A DNA stretch of 64,000 nt from JACPYM01 sp963699175 (GTDB lineage: Bacteria > Acidobacteriota > Blastocatellia > RBC074): contig OY969418.1 of NCBI GenBank assembly GCA_963699175.1, forward strand, positions 4,960,001-5,024,000, written 5' to 3'. Below are positions 51,001 to 60,204 of the stretch, piece by piece (positions within the stretch are counted from its first letter, which is position 1; each line of letters opens with the position of its first letter). A model generated the notes under the pieces. That model saw only the letters and a program-made list of their open reading frames with translations. It was not told the DNA's origin and did not search any database. The translations under genes and the position numbers were made by a program.

Positions 51001-52027
51001 CAGCGCCACTTTCTACAACAACCTGGCGTTGAACAACCCGCTTCCTTTTACGGCTGCTGGAACAGGTGCCTCAGGGTTGCAAGGCACGGCGGCATTTCGC
51101 ACCAACGCCATCAATGCTGGCTTGGCGTCGAATTTCTTCGTGATCAATCCGGGACATCTGCTGGGTGGCGTGTTCATCCAGGGCAATGGCGGGTTCAGCC
51201 GCTATGACGGATTGCAGGTGGATTTCCGCCGCCGTTTGTCGAAGGGGTTATTAGTTGCAAGCAATTACACTTTGGCCAGAGGCTTCTCCGGCTCATCATT
51301 CTCGTTCCGCCAAGGCTGGGTTAACACGGTTAACAACACCAACGGCGGCACCGTCAAGCATGCTTTCAAGGCTAACTGGATCTATGAACTGCCGATTGGC
51401 AAAGGCAAGATGCTGTTGGGCAAGCCCAGCGGTTTTGCCGGTGGCGTGCTTGACAAGGTTGTCGGTGGCTGGGAATGGGATGGCACGGCCCGCATTCAGA
51501 CCGGAGCCAATCTCAACCTGGGCAATGTCAACCTAGTCGGCATGACGCGGAAGGAACTACAGAAGGCTTATAAATTGCGCTTTGATGATGCAGCTGCGAA
51601 GATTTATATCTTCCCGCAGGACATCATTGACAATACCTTCCTTGCCAACAACGTGAGTGCGACGTCAGCAAGCGGCTATGCCGGTGCTTCACCTACCGGA
51701 CGCTACATCGCGCCGGCCAATGGCAGGAACTGCATTCAGGTGGTGACTGGCGATTGCGCTCCTCAAACAGTCTATCTCACTGGCCCGAAGTTCACTCGCT
51801 TTGATATGAGCGCCATCAAGCGCGTCAGGATCACTGAGCGAATGAATTTCGAGTTCCGTGCGGAATTCCTGAATGCTTTCAATAACATCAACTTCCTGGG
51901 CAATACCAACCTGACCAATTTCAATGCTAATACCTTTGGCCAGGTGACGTCGGCGTATTCAGATCCGAACAACACCCAGGATCCTGGCGGGCGATTGATT
52001 CAGTTCGTCGGTCGCATCAACTTCTAG
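48071..52027 (+). CDS. Oar-like TonB-dependent outer-membrane receptor, copy 1
   Basis: A 1318-residue outer-membrane protein: signal peptide (1-24), a carboxypeptidase-like regulatory domain (about 25-115; APIAGAVVDQNGAVISGALVLVKNDATG, NYTVPALNAGTYTVTVEAKGFKK), a plug domain (about 120-250; STLSTNQIAQLPLQSRNV, VNGLPSSAYNVTIDGLNTQDN) and a long beta-barrel with alternating aromatic strands, closing in the aromatic-ended strand VGRINF. These receptors import large ligands such as glycans or peptides; the ligand here is unknown. It is paralogous to the next gene across nearly its whole length. The start is supported by AGGAGG and a signal peptide. Confidence 0.9.
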   Translation: MQSFLARLTLVCLVLACGMTAVAQTATAPIAGAVVDQNGAVISGALVLVKNDATGAEFQATTSSSGNYTVPALNAGTYTVTVEAKGFKKVILQGVKVDAGVPATANITLEIGAASESVVVQGGGEILQTQSANVSTTLSTNQIAQLPLQSRNVMYFLSLLPGVSTAATASMRNPIVNGLPSSAYNVTIDGLNTQDNLLKSTDGFFSYISPSVDAIQEVTLSTATPGAESAGQGAIQVKFVTRQGTNEYHGSTYYYFRSDALNSNYWFNNRDSRGYDVEAAQFCQHFATPTTGKPYNPDTCHAARARALFHQVGGRVGGPISIPKLFNGKDKAFFFVNFEEFRQPNAVNRTRTILNPITQTGVYQYVVGGQTRTVDLLALARANGQTATIDPTVGKLLGEIRSATATAGGITQQSDPNLQTYTFANSSLGRRYLPTTRFDINLTSKHHLENTYNYQSYATDPDTLNSVDPAFPGFANQGGQFSNRFTEGITLRSTLTPTLVNEARFGLTGGTVVFFPQINAGQFTNQAGFSLGISAAGISNATVSTGPQRRNSPVFDYSDIVSWSRGAHSLTFGGQYTRIGLFNQNQTVVPSITFGLATGDTALTTMFSSASIAANFPNASTANITAAQNLYAVLTGRVTAVTANASLDEASNQYKYLANRNQRIRQKEFGFFAQDSWRARPNLTLTGGLRWELQMPFTVQNSIYSTTSYNGLFGESGPNLFKPGTLAGSPTSYTQVKKGDRLYEPDYGNFAPSIGFAWTPAAKSGWLKHLIGEGGQTVLRGGYSIAYERNGTNAAISFFGANPGINFSATRSTAIGNLVTNTGTDTLPVLLSQTSRLGPGAFPSAPTYPFLGTINDQVNIFEPGLKTPYAQSWTFAIQREITKDMAVEVRYVHTFNLQQWVTYQHNETNIVENGFLNEFKLAQANLQANIAAGRGNTFKYFGPGTNTSPLPIYLAYFQGLPAAQAGNTANYTSANFGSATFYNNLALNNPLPFTAAGTGASGLQGTAAFRTNAINAGLASNFFVINPGHLLGGVFIQGNGGFSRYDGLQVDFRRRLSKGLLVASNYTLARGFSGSSFSFRQGWVNTVNNTNGGTVKHAFKANWIYELPIGKGKMLLGKPSGFAGGVLDKVVGGWEWDGTARIQTGANLNLGNVNLVGMTRKELQKAYKLRFDDAAAKIYIFPQDIIDNTFLANNVSATSASGYAGASPTGRYIAPANGRNCIQVVTGDCAPQTVYLTGPKFTRFDMSAIKRVRITERMNFEFRAEFLNAFNNINFLGNTNLTNFNANTFGQVTSAYSDPNNTQDPGGRLIQFVGRINF

Positions 52028-52521
52028 TTTCAGTTCTTTGGCAGTGGCTTCGCGGCATGAATAGATTTGACCACGCAGCACAAAAGAAACGAAGAAGGCT
52101 TCACGACTGTTGTCTTTCTTCGTGCTCTTAATTACTTCGTGGTTGAATGCTTCCAGCGCCTTTGAGGCACTGCCAATTATTGAGCTGCAACACTAAAAAC
52201 ATGGGGGAGAAGCGCACTTCCTGGGCGTTTCTCCCTCAATGCTATTGCGGTAAGCAATAAACCTAGTTATTATTCTTCCCACTCTTTTTCTTTCAATCAA
52301 AATTCGATCAAAGACGCGCTAGCATAAATAAACAAAAGAGCAGTTCCATCCAACAAAGCAATGGCTAAGCGCCCGCTTCAAGCAGATGCAGGTGTCAACC
52401 AACCGCTGAATTGAAGCAATGACGTTTCACAAACGTCAACTTGTGCAGGCTAAGCAGCAGAAGCGGGGATGCCACTAACCGTTCTGGACTTCCGTCCATT
52501 TATTTCAGGAGGATTCAAGTT
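52028..52521. other. Intergenic region of 494 bp between the two TonB receptors
   Basis: No supported gene. It holds an 11-bp stem (GGGAGAAGCGC 52205-52215 with 52225-52235, one G-U pair) without a U-run, an ACGAAGAA/TTCTTCGT inverted pair farther left, and a candidate promoter at 52245-52273. The second receptor may therefore be transcribed separately. Confidence 0.45.
52245..52273 (+). promoter_or_regulatory. Candidate promoter of second TonB receptor
   Basis: TTGCGG, 17-bp spacer, TATTAT; the -10 matches five of six, the -35 only three. About 250 bases before the ATG. Confidence 0.35.
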
Positions 52522-55500
52522 ATGCGACACAGAATATCTATTCTGACTATTGCCATCGCTTTGACGATGCTGATGTGCCTGACGGCCTTCGGACAGACTG
52601 CCGCGCTTAACGGCGCGATCACTGACCCAAATGGCGAGGTGGTGGCAGGCGCCACCGTGCAAGTTAAAAATAACGTTACGGGTGAAGAGTTCAAAGCTAC
52701 CACCTCCGGCAATGGAACCTTTTCCATTCCGGCACTGGCTGCCGGCACATACACCGTGACGATCAACGCGAAGGGCTTCAAACAAGCCGTCGTCAACGAG
52801 GTTAAGCTCGATGTCGGCACACCAGCCAATGTGCGTGTTGCGCTGGAGGTCGGCAACACCAGCGAGTCGGTCGTCATTCAAGGCGGCGGCGAGATTGTGC
52901 AATCTCAATCAGCCAATATCTCGACCACGCTGAACGTCAACCAGATTGCCAGCTTGCCGCTGATCTCGCGCAACCCCATCAATTTCATCGTCCTGTTGCC
53001 GGGTGTATCAACACCGACGGATAACCGCAACTCCATTGTCAACGGCTTGCCTGAATCGGCAATTGACATCACCCTCGACGGCATCAACATTCAGGATAAC
53101 TTCAACAAGACCACTGACGGCCTCTTCGCGCGCGTTGCGCCCAGCCTAGACTCCGTGCAGGAAGTGACTATCTCCACCGCGACGCCCGAAGCGCAAGGCG
53201 GCGGACTAGGCGGCGTGCAGGTCAAATTCGTCACCCGCCAGGGAGGTAATGAACTGCATGGCAGTCTTTACGAATATCACCGCAACACGGCCTTGAATTC
53301 CAACTATTGGTTCAACAACCGTGACGTGACGCCTTACAACATCAAGACAGCCAAGTCCTGCAACAATGTTGCAGAAGCTTACAATCCAGATAACTGCAAA
53401 GCGCCGCGCGCCGCAAACCTGTTCAATCAGTATGGTGGGCGAGTCGGAGGTCCCATTTGGATCCCGAAGCTTTTTGATGGGCGGAACAAAGCCTTCTTCT
53501 TCGTCAACTTCGAGGAATTCAAACAGCCCACGCAAGTCAACCGGCAGCGGACTATCCTCAGTCCGCAAGCCCAGGCAGGCAATTTCCAGTACAGCTCTTC
53601 AACCGGGATCAGAACGGTGAACCTATTCGACTTGGCCGCGCGCAATGGGCAGACTTCGACAGTTGATCCGCTCATTGGGAAGCTGCTTGCCGACATTCGC
53701 AGCGCGACCAACGGCGTCGGTGGCATTACGAATTTGACTGATCCCAACTTCCAGCGGTTCAGTTACAGCCCTGGCGGGAGCGCTTTCAACCAGCGCCCGA
53801 CCATACGCTTCGACGTCAATATGACGGACAAGCATCACCTGGAAATCGCTTGGACTTACTTTCGTAGCCGTGGCGGCCCAGACTTTCTCAATAACGTAGA
53901 ACCGGCTTTCCCTGGTTTCCCGAACCTGGGCGGCCAGCCTGCGGATCGCTACACCGGCTCAGTAGGCGTGCGTTCGACCTTATCACCAACGGTGGTCAAC
54001 GAAGCGCGCGCCGGTCTTTCGGGAGGCCCTTCGCGTTTTAACCCGCAATCCAGTGCGGCCGACTTCTCCGGGTCGGTGGCTAATCAAGGCGGCTTCGCCC
54101 TGAACATCAATAACGCCATCGGCAATAGCATTACCAATCCTTACGTCGTGACCGCGCCCAGCCGCCGCAATCCGCTGTTCCGCACTTTCAGCGACACGTT
54201 GACTTGGACGCGCGGCGCGCACTCCTTGAGCTTTGGCGGCCAATACACAGAGGTCAAGCTGACGTACAACGCGCAAACCTTAGTGCCGATAATCAACTTC
54301 GGCGTCAACGCTAACGACCCGGCCAACGCGCTGTTCGCCGCGGCTAACTTCCAGGGCGCGTCCACAACCGACATCACTAACGCGCGCAACATCTACGCCG
54401 TTCTTACCGGGCGCGTTACGGCCATCAACGCCACCGCACGGCTGACTGAGGAAGGTAAATATGTCTATCTGGGCAACGCCTTTGAACGTTCGCGCCAGCG
54501 TGAGATCGGCTTTTTCGCGCAGGACGGTTGGCGCGTGCGCCAGAACCTGACGCTCAATTACGGCTTGCGTTGGGAGTTGCAAGGAGCGTTCACGCCTAAC
54601 AACGGCAGCTACACGACGCTCAGTCTCGACGACCTCTGGGGCGTCTCCGGGCCAGGGAATTTCTTCAAGCCAGGCACGCAGACTGGCCGTGTTTCGCAGT
54701 TCGTCCAATTCAAGAAAGGCGACGCTGCCTACAACGCCGACTACAAAAACTTCGCGCCGAGCATCGGCTTTGCCTGGAGTCCGAACTTTAAGAGCGGGTT
54801 GTTGAAACGGCTCGCGGGTGAAGGTGGCGCGACGGTGGTGCGCGGTGGTTACTCGATCTCTTACAGCCGCTACGGCATTGGTGATTTTCGCGGCGTCTTG
54901 TCGGCCAATCCGGGCGTCATTCTGACCACCAACCGCGACCTGACTATCGGCAATCTGGTGCCAGCGCCGGTGACCAGCAATTTGCCGCTCTTATTCCGTG
55001 ACACCAGCAAGCTTGGCCCGCCAGCTTTCGCGGCGACACCGACTTACCCGTTCGTCGCCGGCACGAGCGCCGCGCCGATCACCTCCTCTGGCAACATCTA
55101 CGATCCCAACCTCAAGGTGCCATATATCCAATCCTGGAGTTTCGGCATCCAGCGCGAGATCAACAAAGACACAGCTATTGAGGTGCGTTATGTCGGCACG
55201 CGCCATCTGCGCGGCTGGACGGAATACGATCTCAACGCTAACGAGAACAACATGCTTGAGAACGGCCTGCTCAACGAGTTTAAGCTGGCGCAAGCCAACT
55301 TGCTGGCTAACAATACAGCGGGTGGCACTCGGGCAGGAAGCTTCGGTTACTTTGGTCCAGGTACAGGTACGGCGCCTTTGCCTATCGCCCTGGCTTACTT
55401 CACCGGCAATCCAGCTTCGGCAGCAGGTAATGTGGCGCTCTATTCCAATGCCTCGAACTCGCTCTTCCGTAGTACCACCTTCGTCAACAATCTGGCGGTG

Positions 55501-56469
55501 AATAATCCAGCGCCAAACACTTACGCCAACAACTTACACAGTGACGCCGGACGCCGCACCAATGCTTTGAATGCGGGCTTGCCAGCGAACTTCTTCCTGA
55601 CCAATCCTGATCTGCGTGGCGGAGCCAACTTTACTGGCAATGGTGGCTACACGCGCTTCGACGCCTTACAGGTTGATTTGCGCCGCCGCCTCACGCACGG
55701 GTTGTTGGTGCAGGCCAATTACCAGTGGGCGAAAGGCTTCAGCTCGTCGCGCGTTTCGTTCCGCACGGATCGCGTCAACGCGCTCAACACCTTTGTCTTG
55801 AGGCATGCCTTCAAGGTCAACTGGGTTTACGAACTGCCCATCGGTCGTGGCAAGAAGCTATTTGGCAACGCGGGTGGCCTGCTCGACCGCGTCGTCGGCG
55901 GCTGGGAGTTCGACGGCGCTAGCCGCGTACAGAGTGGACAGTTGTTCAACTTCGGTAACGTCAACCTGGTCGGTATGACAATGAAGGATTTGCAAGAAGC
56001 CTATAAGCTGCGCTTCGATGATGCGAACAAAATCATCTACGCGCTACCGCAGGACATCATTGACAACACGATCAAGGCCTTCAACGTCAGTGCAACTTCG
56101 GCCAACGGCTATGGCGACCGCGGCGCGCCCACCGGGCGTTACATCGCGCCAGCCAATGACCGTAACTGCATTCAAGTTTACAGCGGCCAATGCGCACCGC
56201 AGAACGTCTATGTCACCGGTCCCAAATTCACCCGTTTCGATCTGAGCCTCGTTAAACGCGTCAAGATCGTTGAGGGGATGAATTTTGAGTTGCGTGGCGA
56301 ATTCTTGAATGCCTTCAACAACATCAATTTCTTCAACCCAAACACCACCGCCACGACTACCGCGTCTAATGCAGCCTTTATGCAGGTGACGGGGGCGTAT
56401 GCGGATTCGTCCAACACTAACGACCCGGGCGGACGCATCGTGCAGATCGTCGCGCGGTTCAACTTCTAA
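52522..56469 (+). CDS. Oar-like TonB-dependent outer-membrane receptor, copy 2
   Basis: A 1315-residue paralogue of the preceding receptor with the same plan: signal peptide (1-24), carboxypeptidase-like domain (AALNGAITDPNGEVVAGATVQVKNNVTG, about 25-115), plug (NGLPESAIDITLDGINIQDN) and barrel ending in VARFNF. The two proteins share blocks such as ALNSNYWFNNRD, KAFFFVNFEEF, FAPSIGFAW and SATSA.GY, but differ through much of the barrel, so they probably bind different ligands. The start is fixed by AGGAGGA and the signal peptide; the longer frame upstream has no support. A strong terminator follows. Confidence 0.9.
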   Translation: MRHRISILTIAIALTMLMCLTAFGQTAALNGAITDPNGEVVAGATVQVKNNVTGEEFKATTSGNGTFSIPALAAGTYTVTINAKGFKQAVVNEVKLDVGTPANVRVALEVGNTSESVVIQGGGEIVQSQSANISTTLNVNQIASLPLISRNPINFIVLLPGVSTPTDNRNSIVNGLPESAIDITLDGINIQDNFNKTTDGLFARVAPSLDSVQEVTISTATPEAQGGGLGGVQVKFVTRQGGNELHGSLYEYHRNTALNSNYWFNNRDVTPYNIKTAKSCNNVAEAYNPDNCKAPRAANLFNQYGGRVGGPIWIPKLFDGRNKAFFFVNFEEFKQPTQVNRQRTILSPQAQAGNFQYSSSTGIRTVNLFDLAARNGQTSTVDPLIGKLLADIRSATNGVGGITNLTDPNFQRFSYSPGGSAFNQRPTIRFDVNMTDKHHLEIAWTYFRSRGGPDFLNNVEPAFPGFPNLGGQPADRYTGSVGVRSTLSPTVVNEARAGLSGGPSRFNPQSSAADFSGSVANQGGFALNINNAIGNSITNPYVVTAPSRRNPLFRTFSDTLTWTRGAHSLSFGGQYTEVKLTYNAQTLVPIINFGVNANDPANALFAAANFQGASTTDITNARNIYAVLTGRVTAINATARLTEEGKYVYLGNAFERSRQREIGFFAQDGWRVRQNLTLNYGLRWELQGAFTPNNGSYTTLSLDDLWGVSGPGNFFKPGTQTGRVSQFVQFKKGDAAYNADYKNFAPSIGFAWSPNFKSGLLKRLAGEGGATVVRGGYSISYSRYGIGDFRGVLSANPGVILTTNRDLTIGNLVPAPVTSNLPLLFRDTSKLGPPAFAATPTYPFVAGTSAAPITSSGNIYDPNLKVPYIQSWSFGIQREINKDTAIEVRYVGTRHLRGWTEYDLNANENNMLENGLLNEFKLAQANLLANNTAGGTRAGSFGYFGPGTGTAPLPIALAYFTGNPASAAGNVALYSNASNSLFRSTTFVNNLAVNNPAPNTYANNLHSDAGRRTNALNAGLPANFFLTNPDLRGGANFTGNGGYTRFDALQVDLRRRLTHGLLVQANYQWAKGFSSSRVSFRTDRVNALNTFVLRHAFKVNWVYELPIGRGKKLFGNAGGLLDRVVGGWEFDGASRVQSGQLFNFGNVNLVGMTMKDLQEAYKLRFDDANKIIYALPQDIIDNTIKAFNVSATSANGYGDRGAPTGRYIAPANDRNCIQVYSGQCAPQNVYVTGPKFTRFDLSLVKRVKIVEGMNFELRGEFLNAFNNINFFNPNTTATTTASNAAFMQVTGAYADSSNTNDPGGRIVQIVARFNF

Positions 56470-56481
56470 CCCTAATCAAGC

Positions 56482-56524
56482 AGAGCGGCACAGGCTTTAC
56501 GGTCTGTGCCGCTCTTTCTTTTTT
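56482..56524 (+). terminator. Intrinsic terminator after the TonB receptors
   Basis: A perfect 12-bp stem, AGAGCGGCACAG (56482-56493) with 56504-56515, followed by a run of T (TTCTTTTTT). It lies 12 bp after the receptor stop. Confidence 0.92.
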
Positions 56525-56618
56525 CAACCAAGCCATATCATGCTCCCGACCGCTTAGCGACATCGTTTGATGTCGGCTGCCAGTAATGCCACTGCTGTTT
56601 ACAGTGATGAGGTAACCA

Positions 56619-57359
56619 ATGCTGAAGAAGATTGTTTTGCTCCTGCCGTTGCTTGCGCTCTTGAGCCTGGCTGTGACGGCGCAAAAGAAATACAAGCCCT
56701 GGAACGAATGGAACGACAAAGATGCGCAGAAGATGCTGAATGATTCGCCCTGGGGCCAAACACAAATTGAGACCAATACTTCCGAGATGTTTTATTCTCC
56801 CACCAATCAAACTGGCACGACGAACCGGGCGACGGGCAACAGCAGTATCACCAGCAGTAATGACCGCTCGGTTCAGGGAGCGCTCAACCAAGCTGTCAGT
56901 GTCAACTATCGAATCCGCTTGCTCTCCGCCAAGCCAATTCGCCAAGCTTTTGCCCGCCATCTGATCCTGCAAAACCCACAGGCCGAGGCGCAGCTCAAAG
57001 CTTTTGCCGAACAAACTTCGGCTGAATGGATTGTCGTCGCGGTGGATTACGATTCAGGCGATCAGCGCCTCACTGGCAAAGTAATGCAGGCCTTCAACAG
57101 CGCCGTCCCGGGTACGCTCAAAAACAATACCTATCTCGAAACCAAAGAGGGCAAGCGCATCTTTTTGCAGGACTACAAACCGCCGACAAAAGACGGGCTG
57201 GGAGCTAAATTCGTTTTTGCGAGAATGCTGGAGGACAAGCCCTTTGTGGATGCCGGGAGCGGCTACCTGCGTTTCTACTCGGAGGTGGCTTCAGACCTGA
57301 AGCTCAATATGCGATTCAAAGTTTCCGACATGATGTTCGATGGCAAGCTTGAATATTGA
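56619..57359 (+). CDS. Secreted GWxTD-like protein
   Basis: A 246-residue protein with a signal peptide (1-21, ending VTAQ) followed by KPWNEWNDKDAQKMLNDSPWGQTQ, an N-terminal tryptophan-rich motif common in acidobacterial GWxTD-type secreted proteins. The rest is a mixed alpha/beta domain (IRLLSAKPIRQAFARHL, WIVVAVDYDS, KRIFLQDYKPPTKDGLGAKFVFAR) without catalytic motifs. Probably periplasmic; role unknown. It stands alone between two terminators. Confidence 0.7.
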   Translation: MLKKIVLLLPLLALLSLAVTAQKKYKPWNEWNDKDAQKMLNDSPWGQTQIETNTSEMFYSPTNQTGTTNRATGNSSITSSNDRSVQGALNQAVSVNYRIRLLSAKPIRQAFARHLILQNPQAEAQLKAFAEQTSAEWIVVAVDYDSGDQRLTGKVMQAFNSAVPGTLKNNTYLETKEGKRIFLQDYKPPTKDGLGAKFVFARMLEDKPFVDAGSGYLRFYSEVASDLKLNMRFKVSDMMFDGKLEY

Positions 57360-57408
57360 ACTGGCGCTGCGGCTGGCTCGGGCAGGTCTGTGCCAGTAGT
57401 ACCACGGG

Positions 57409-57459
57409 AATGGAAATGAAAAAGGAGTGGTTGTCGGCCACTCCTTTTTCATTTCCATT
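57409..57459. terminator. Bidirectional terminator, 22-bp perfect stem
   Basis: Left arm 57409-57430 (AATGGAAATGAAAAAGGAG...) is exactly complementary to 57438-57459, with a 7-base loop. The A/T-rich outer parts provide a U-run on both strands, ending the GWxTD-like gene and the convergent cysteine-cluster gene. Confidence 0.85.
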
Positions 57460-57476
57460 GCTTGCGCGCTCGCAGC

Positions 57477-58061
57477 TTAAAAATCAAAGGCTTCTTTCAG
57501 CTTATCCACCTTTTTCTCCCATTCAGTGCGCAGCTCGGCTTTGATAGCGCCCCACAACGTCGGATGCTCCGGTATGCCTTCGAAATGGAACGGACAGGGC
57601 GCGGGCGCAATCTGGCGCTGCACTTCCTGAATATCCTTCGGATCCATCGGAAAGACCACGCAAGCCGACGGTGAATGTTTAGGATCGGTGTAAATCGCAC
57701 AAGCCGTGCCATCTCCGCTTTCTACAAAAAACGGACAGCGGTAGACAATCTTGCAACACAACCCGCAGCGATTGCACTCGCCTTTGCGATACTCCCGCCA
57801 GCGATAGAGTATTTTGTCGGGCAGTACTTTCGGCAAGACCCAGCGGCGTATGGCTCCATAAGAATGATCTGTGTAGAACAAGCCGATGATCTTGCGAAAG
57901 CCGATGTAGGCTTTCTTGCGATAGATTTCCGCGTCAGTCATGCGCGACACGGCTATTTGCAACTCGGGCTTATTGGCAGATGAAGTTGCATCGCGGCGCA
58001 CTGGCTCGATCTGCACAAGACGCACGGGGCGCTGTGCGGGCGGTTGATCCGGTTGTGACAT
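57477..58061 (-). CDS. YkgJ-type cysteine-cluster protein
   Basis: A 194-residue cytoplasmic protein whose second half carries CNRCGLCCKIVYRCPFF...CAIY...CVVFP...CPFHFEG: eight cysteines in the YkgJ pattern (CxxCGxCC, then C-x-Y and C), which binds zinc or an iron-sulfur cluster. Relatives occur near flagellar, tRNA-modification and redox genes. The start is at ATG 58061, with GAGGGAGA just upstream; the longer frame runs into ttcA and is not real. It follows ttcA on the same strand, so a link with tRNA thiolation or cluster assembly is possible but unproven. Confidence 0.8.
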   Translation of the reverse strand: MSQPDQPPAQRPVRLVQIEPVRRDATSSANKPELQIAVSRMTDAEIYRKKAYIGFRKIIGLFYTDHSYGAIRRWVLPKVLPDKILYRWREYRKGECNRCGLCCKIVYRCPFFVESGDGTACAIYTDPKHSPSACVVFPMDPKDIQEVQRQIAPAPCPFHFEGIPEHPTLWGAIKAELRTEWEKKVDKLKEAFDF

Positions 58062-58197
58062 CCGATCTCCCTCGTGAAAAAATACGGGCGAATACTGTTG
58101 GAGGAATAGGCTGATTGCGATTTCAGCCTTGTCTAAATACTGCACTAAAAGTGCGGTGATCTTATCATTAGGTCTCGCTTGCCGCCAACCGCGCCAA

Positions 58198-59067
58198 TTA
58201 CATCGTGAGTGAAACGAGTTGCGGCGCGAGCGATTGCTGGTGAGTTTCATCGTGCATGCCGAGCGCCGCGTCAAGCTCCGCCGCTACATCACCCACACCT
58301 GCTGAGATGGACTTGAAATCGAAAAGCTGCTGATCGAACAAATGGGTTGGCACCGTATTGCCGAGGGCTGTCAGCATAGACTTGCGCAGGTTGGGGATCT
58401 CTTGCTGCAACTCATCAATCAGCCGCTTGACGCGCTTGCGTTTCAAATTTTCCTGCGAGCCGCACAGGTCGCAAGGGATGATCGGGAAGTTCCGCATGGC
58501 TGCGTAAGCCGCGATGTCCTTTTCCCAAATATACGCCATCGGGCGAATCACCGTGTTGCGCCCATCATCCGAACGCAGCACCGTCGGCATAGCCTTCAGC
58601 GTGCCAATGTAGAAGAAGTTGAGCAGGAAGGTTTGCAATACATCATCCGCGTGATGGCCGAGCGCAATTTTGGTGCAGCCCTCTTTCACCGCCGTGTCGT
58701 AGAGAATTCCGCGTCGCAAGCGCGCGCAGACCGAACAATAGGTCTTGCCCTCCGGCACCAATCGTTTGACGATAGAATAGGTATCGCGCTCAATAATGCG
58801 ATGCGGCAGGCCAATACTCGACAAATATTCCGGCAAGATGTGCGCTGGGAAGCCCGGCTGTTTCTGATCCAGATTGACGGCCAGCAGTTCAAACCGCACC
58901 GGCGCCCGGCGCTGCAACGTCAGCAGCAAATCGAGCAGTGTGTAACTATCTTTGCCGCCGCTTAGACAGACCATGATCCGGTCGCCCTCGGTAATCATCC
59001 CGAAGTCTTTGATCGCCTCGCCCATCCGGCGTAGCAAGATGCGTTTGAGACGCGCACTCTCTTCCAT
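58198..59067 (-). CDS. ttcA: tRNA 2-thiocytidine synthetase TtcA
   Basis: A 289-residue enzyme adding sulfur to cytidine 32 of tRNAs, using a [4Fe-4S] cluster and ATP. It shows the PP-loop VCLSGGKDSYTLLDLL (near residue 36), the Cys pairs CSVCARLRRG (near 112) and CDLCGSQ (near 204), GHHADDVLQTFLLN and the late KRLIDELQ helix. These are the full TtcA motifs. A TTG codon directly before ATG 59067 is not the start. Followed by the cysteine-cluster gene. Confidence 0.95.
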   Translation of the reverse strand: MEESARLKRILLRRMGEAIKDFGMITEGDRIMVCLSGGKDSYTLLDLLLTLQRRAPVRFELLAVNLDQKQPGFPAHILPEYLSSIGLPHRIIERDTYSIVKRLVPEGKTYCSVCARLRRGILYDTAVKEGCTKIALGHHADDVLQTFLLNFFYIGTLKAMPTVLRSDDGRNTVIRPMAYIWEKDIAAYAAMRNFPIIPCDLCGSQENLKRKRVKRLIDELQQEIPNLRKSMLTALGNTVPTHLFDQQLFDFKSISAGVGDVAAELDAALGMHDETHQQSLAPQLVSLTM

Positions 59068-59136
59068 CAAACTCTACTTTCCAATCTCTCAGCTCGAATT
59101 CAAGCGCGCAAGCTTAGGCCATCGCCGCGCAGGCGG

Positions 59137-60147
59137 TCAACCCGCGAAATGATCGAAGCCGCGAACAACTAATTGCTCAAGCTTTCCACCGCGTCGTAGC
59201 CACAATCGCCCCGGCTCAGCCAAGATTTCGCCGATGCGCGTAACACGTAGCTGGCAAGCCTGACTGATTTCCAGCAGCGCACCTTCCTCTTCCCCACTCG
59301 CGGTAAACAGCAATTCGTAATCTTCGCCGCCACTCACAGCCAAATTGAAAGCAGCTTCTTGATTCTCAACCACCAAAGCTACCTCAGCAGCGATGGGCAC
59401 CGCCTCAAAGTCAAGTACTGCGCCCACGCCGCTCTCATTGCAGATGTGCGCCAAATCCTGCGTCAGACCATCGCTCACATCAATCATCGCATGCGCTAAT
59501 CCGCGCGCACCCAGGCACCGGCCAAAAGCCACACGCGGCTCTGGCTTGAGATGCGCGCGCAATGCCGCTTGTACTTCGTCATCTCTGTTCTCGTAAACCT
59601 GCGCGTCCAGCAATAAAAGTTTCAACCCAGCCGCCGAAGCGCCGACGCTGCCGGTCAAATAGACGCTGTCGCCCACACGTGCACTGTTACGGCGTATCGC
59701 AGTACCCACGCGGCATTCCCCCAACACCATCGAATCAATCGTCAATTGCCCCGGCGTTGACGAAATGTCTCCGCCAATCAAGGTCACGCCGTGTTGTTCA
59801 GCCAGAGCGAAATACCCGTCCAGAAAAGCCGTCCAAAATTCCTCTGAGGTTTGAAGTCTGTCAGGAATGGCAAGCGTGAGCAGGCTGTAGCGCGGCGTGG
59901 CACCCATCGCAGCAATGTCACTCAGGCTGACGGCGAGCGCCTTGTGTCCCAGCCAGCGTGGCGGCGCGTAGGCGAGTTTGAAATCAACGTCTTCAACCAG
60001 CAGGTCAGTCGTCACGAGCAATTCGCGTCCATCACGTTCACGTACAATGGCCGCGTCGTCGCCAATGCCACAAACAAGGTCGTTTTGCAGCCTAGTGCGA
60101 CGCGCGGCCTCGGCGCGAATGCGCTTGATGAAACTGAACTCGCTCAT
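59137..60147 (-). CDS. thiL: Thiamine-monophosphate kinase
   Basis: A 336-residue enzyme phosphorylating thiamine monophosphate to the active cofactor. It has SFIKRI...GIGDDAAIV (N-terminal ATP loop, near residue 28), VTTDLLVEDVDF (near 46), KALAVSLSDIAAMGATPRYSLLTLA in parts, LIGGDISSTPG (near 122), MIDVSDGLTQDLAHI (near 215) and SGGEDYELLF (near 273), all characteristic. No thiamin riboswitch sequence is seen upstream. It lies 69 bp before ttcA on the same strand. Confidence 0.95.
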   Translation of the reverse strand: MSEFSFIKRIRAEAARRTRLQNDLVCGIGDDAAIVRERDGRELLVTTDLLVEDVDFKLAYAPPRWLGHKALAVSLSDIAAMGATPRYSLLTLAIPDRLQTSEEFWTAFLDGYFALAEQHGVTLIGGDISSTPGQLTIDSMVLGECRVGTAIRRNSARVGDSVYLTGSVGASAAGLKLLLLDAQVYENRDDEVQAALRAHLKPEPRVAFGRCLGARGLAHAMIDVSDGLTQDLAHICNESGVGAVLDFEAVPIAAEVALVVENQEAAFNLAVSGGEDYELLFTASGEEEGALLEISQACQLRVTRIGEILAEPGRLWLRRGGKLEQLVVRGFDHFAG

Positions 60148-60204
60148 TGATCCTGTCGGCTAATTCAGCAAATAACCCGGTAGGGGGATGGCGTCTGGTG
60201 CGAG

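Noticed and set aside
60148..60204. A thiamin (TPP) riboswitch ahead of thiL
   Set aside because: The conserved CTGAGA and ACCTGATCTGG-type elements are not present.
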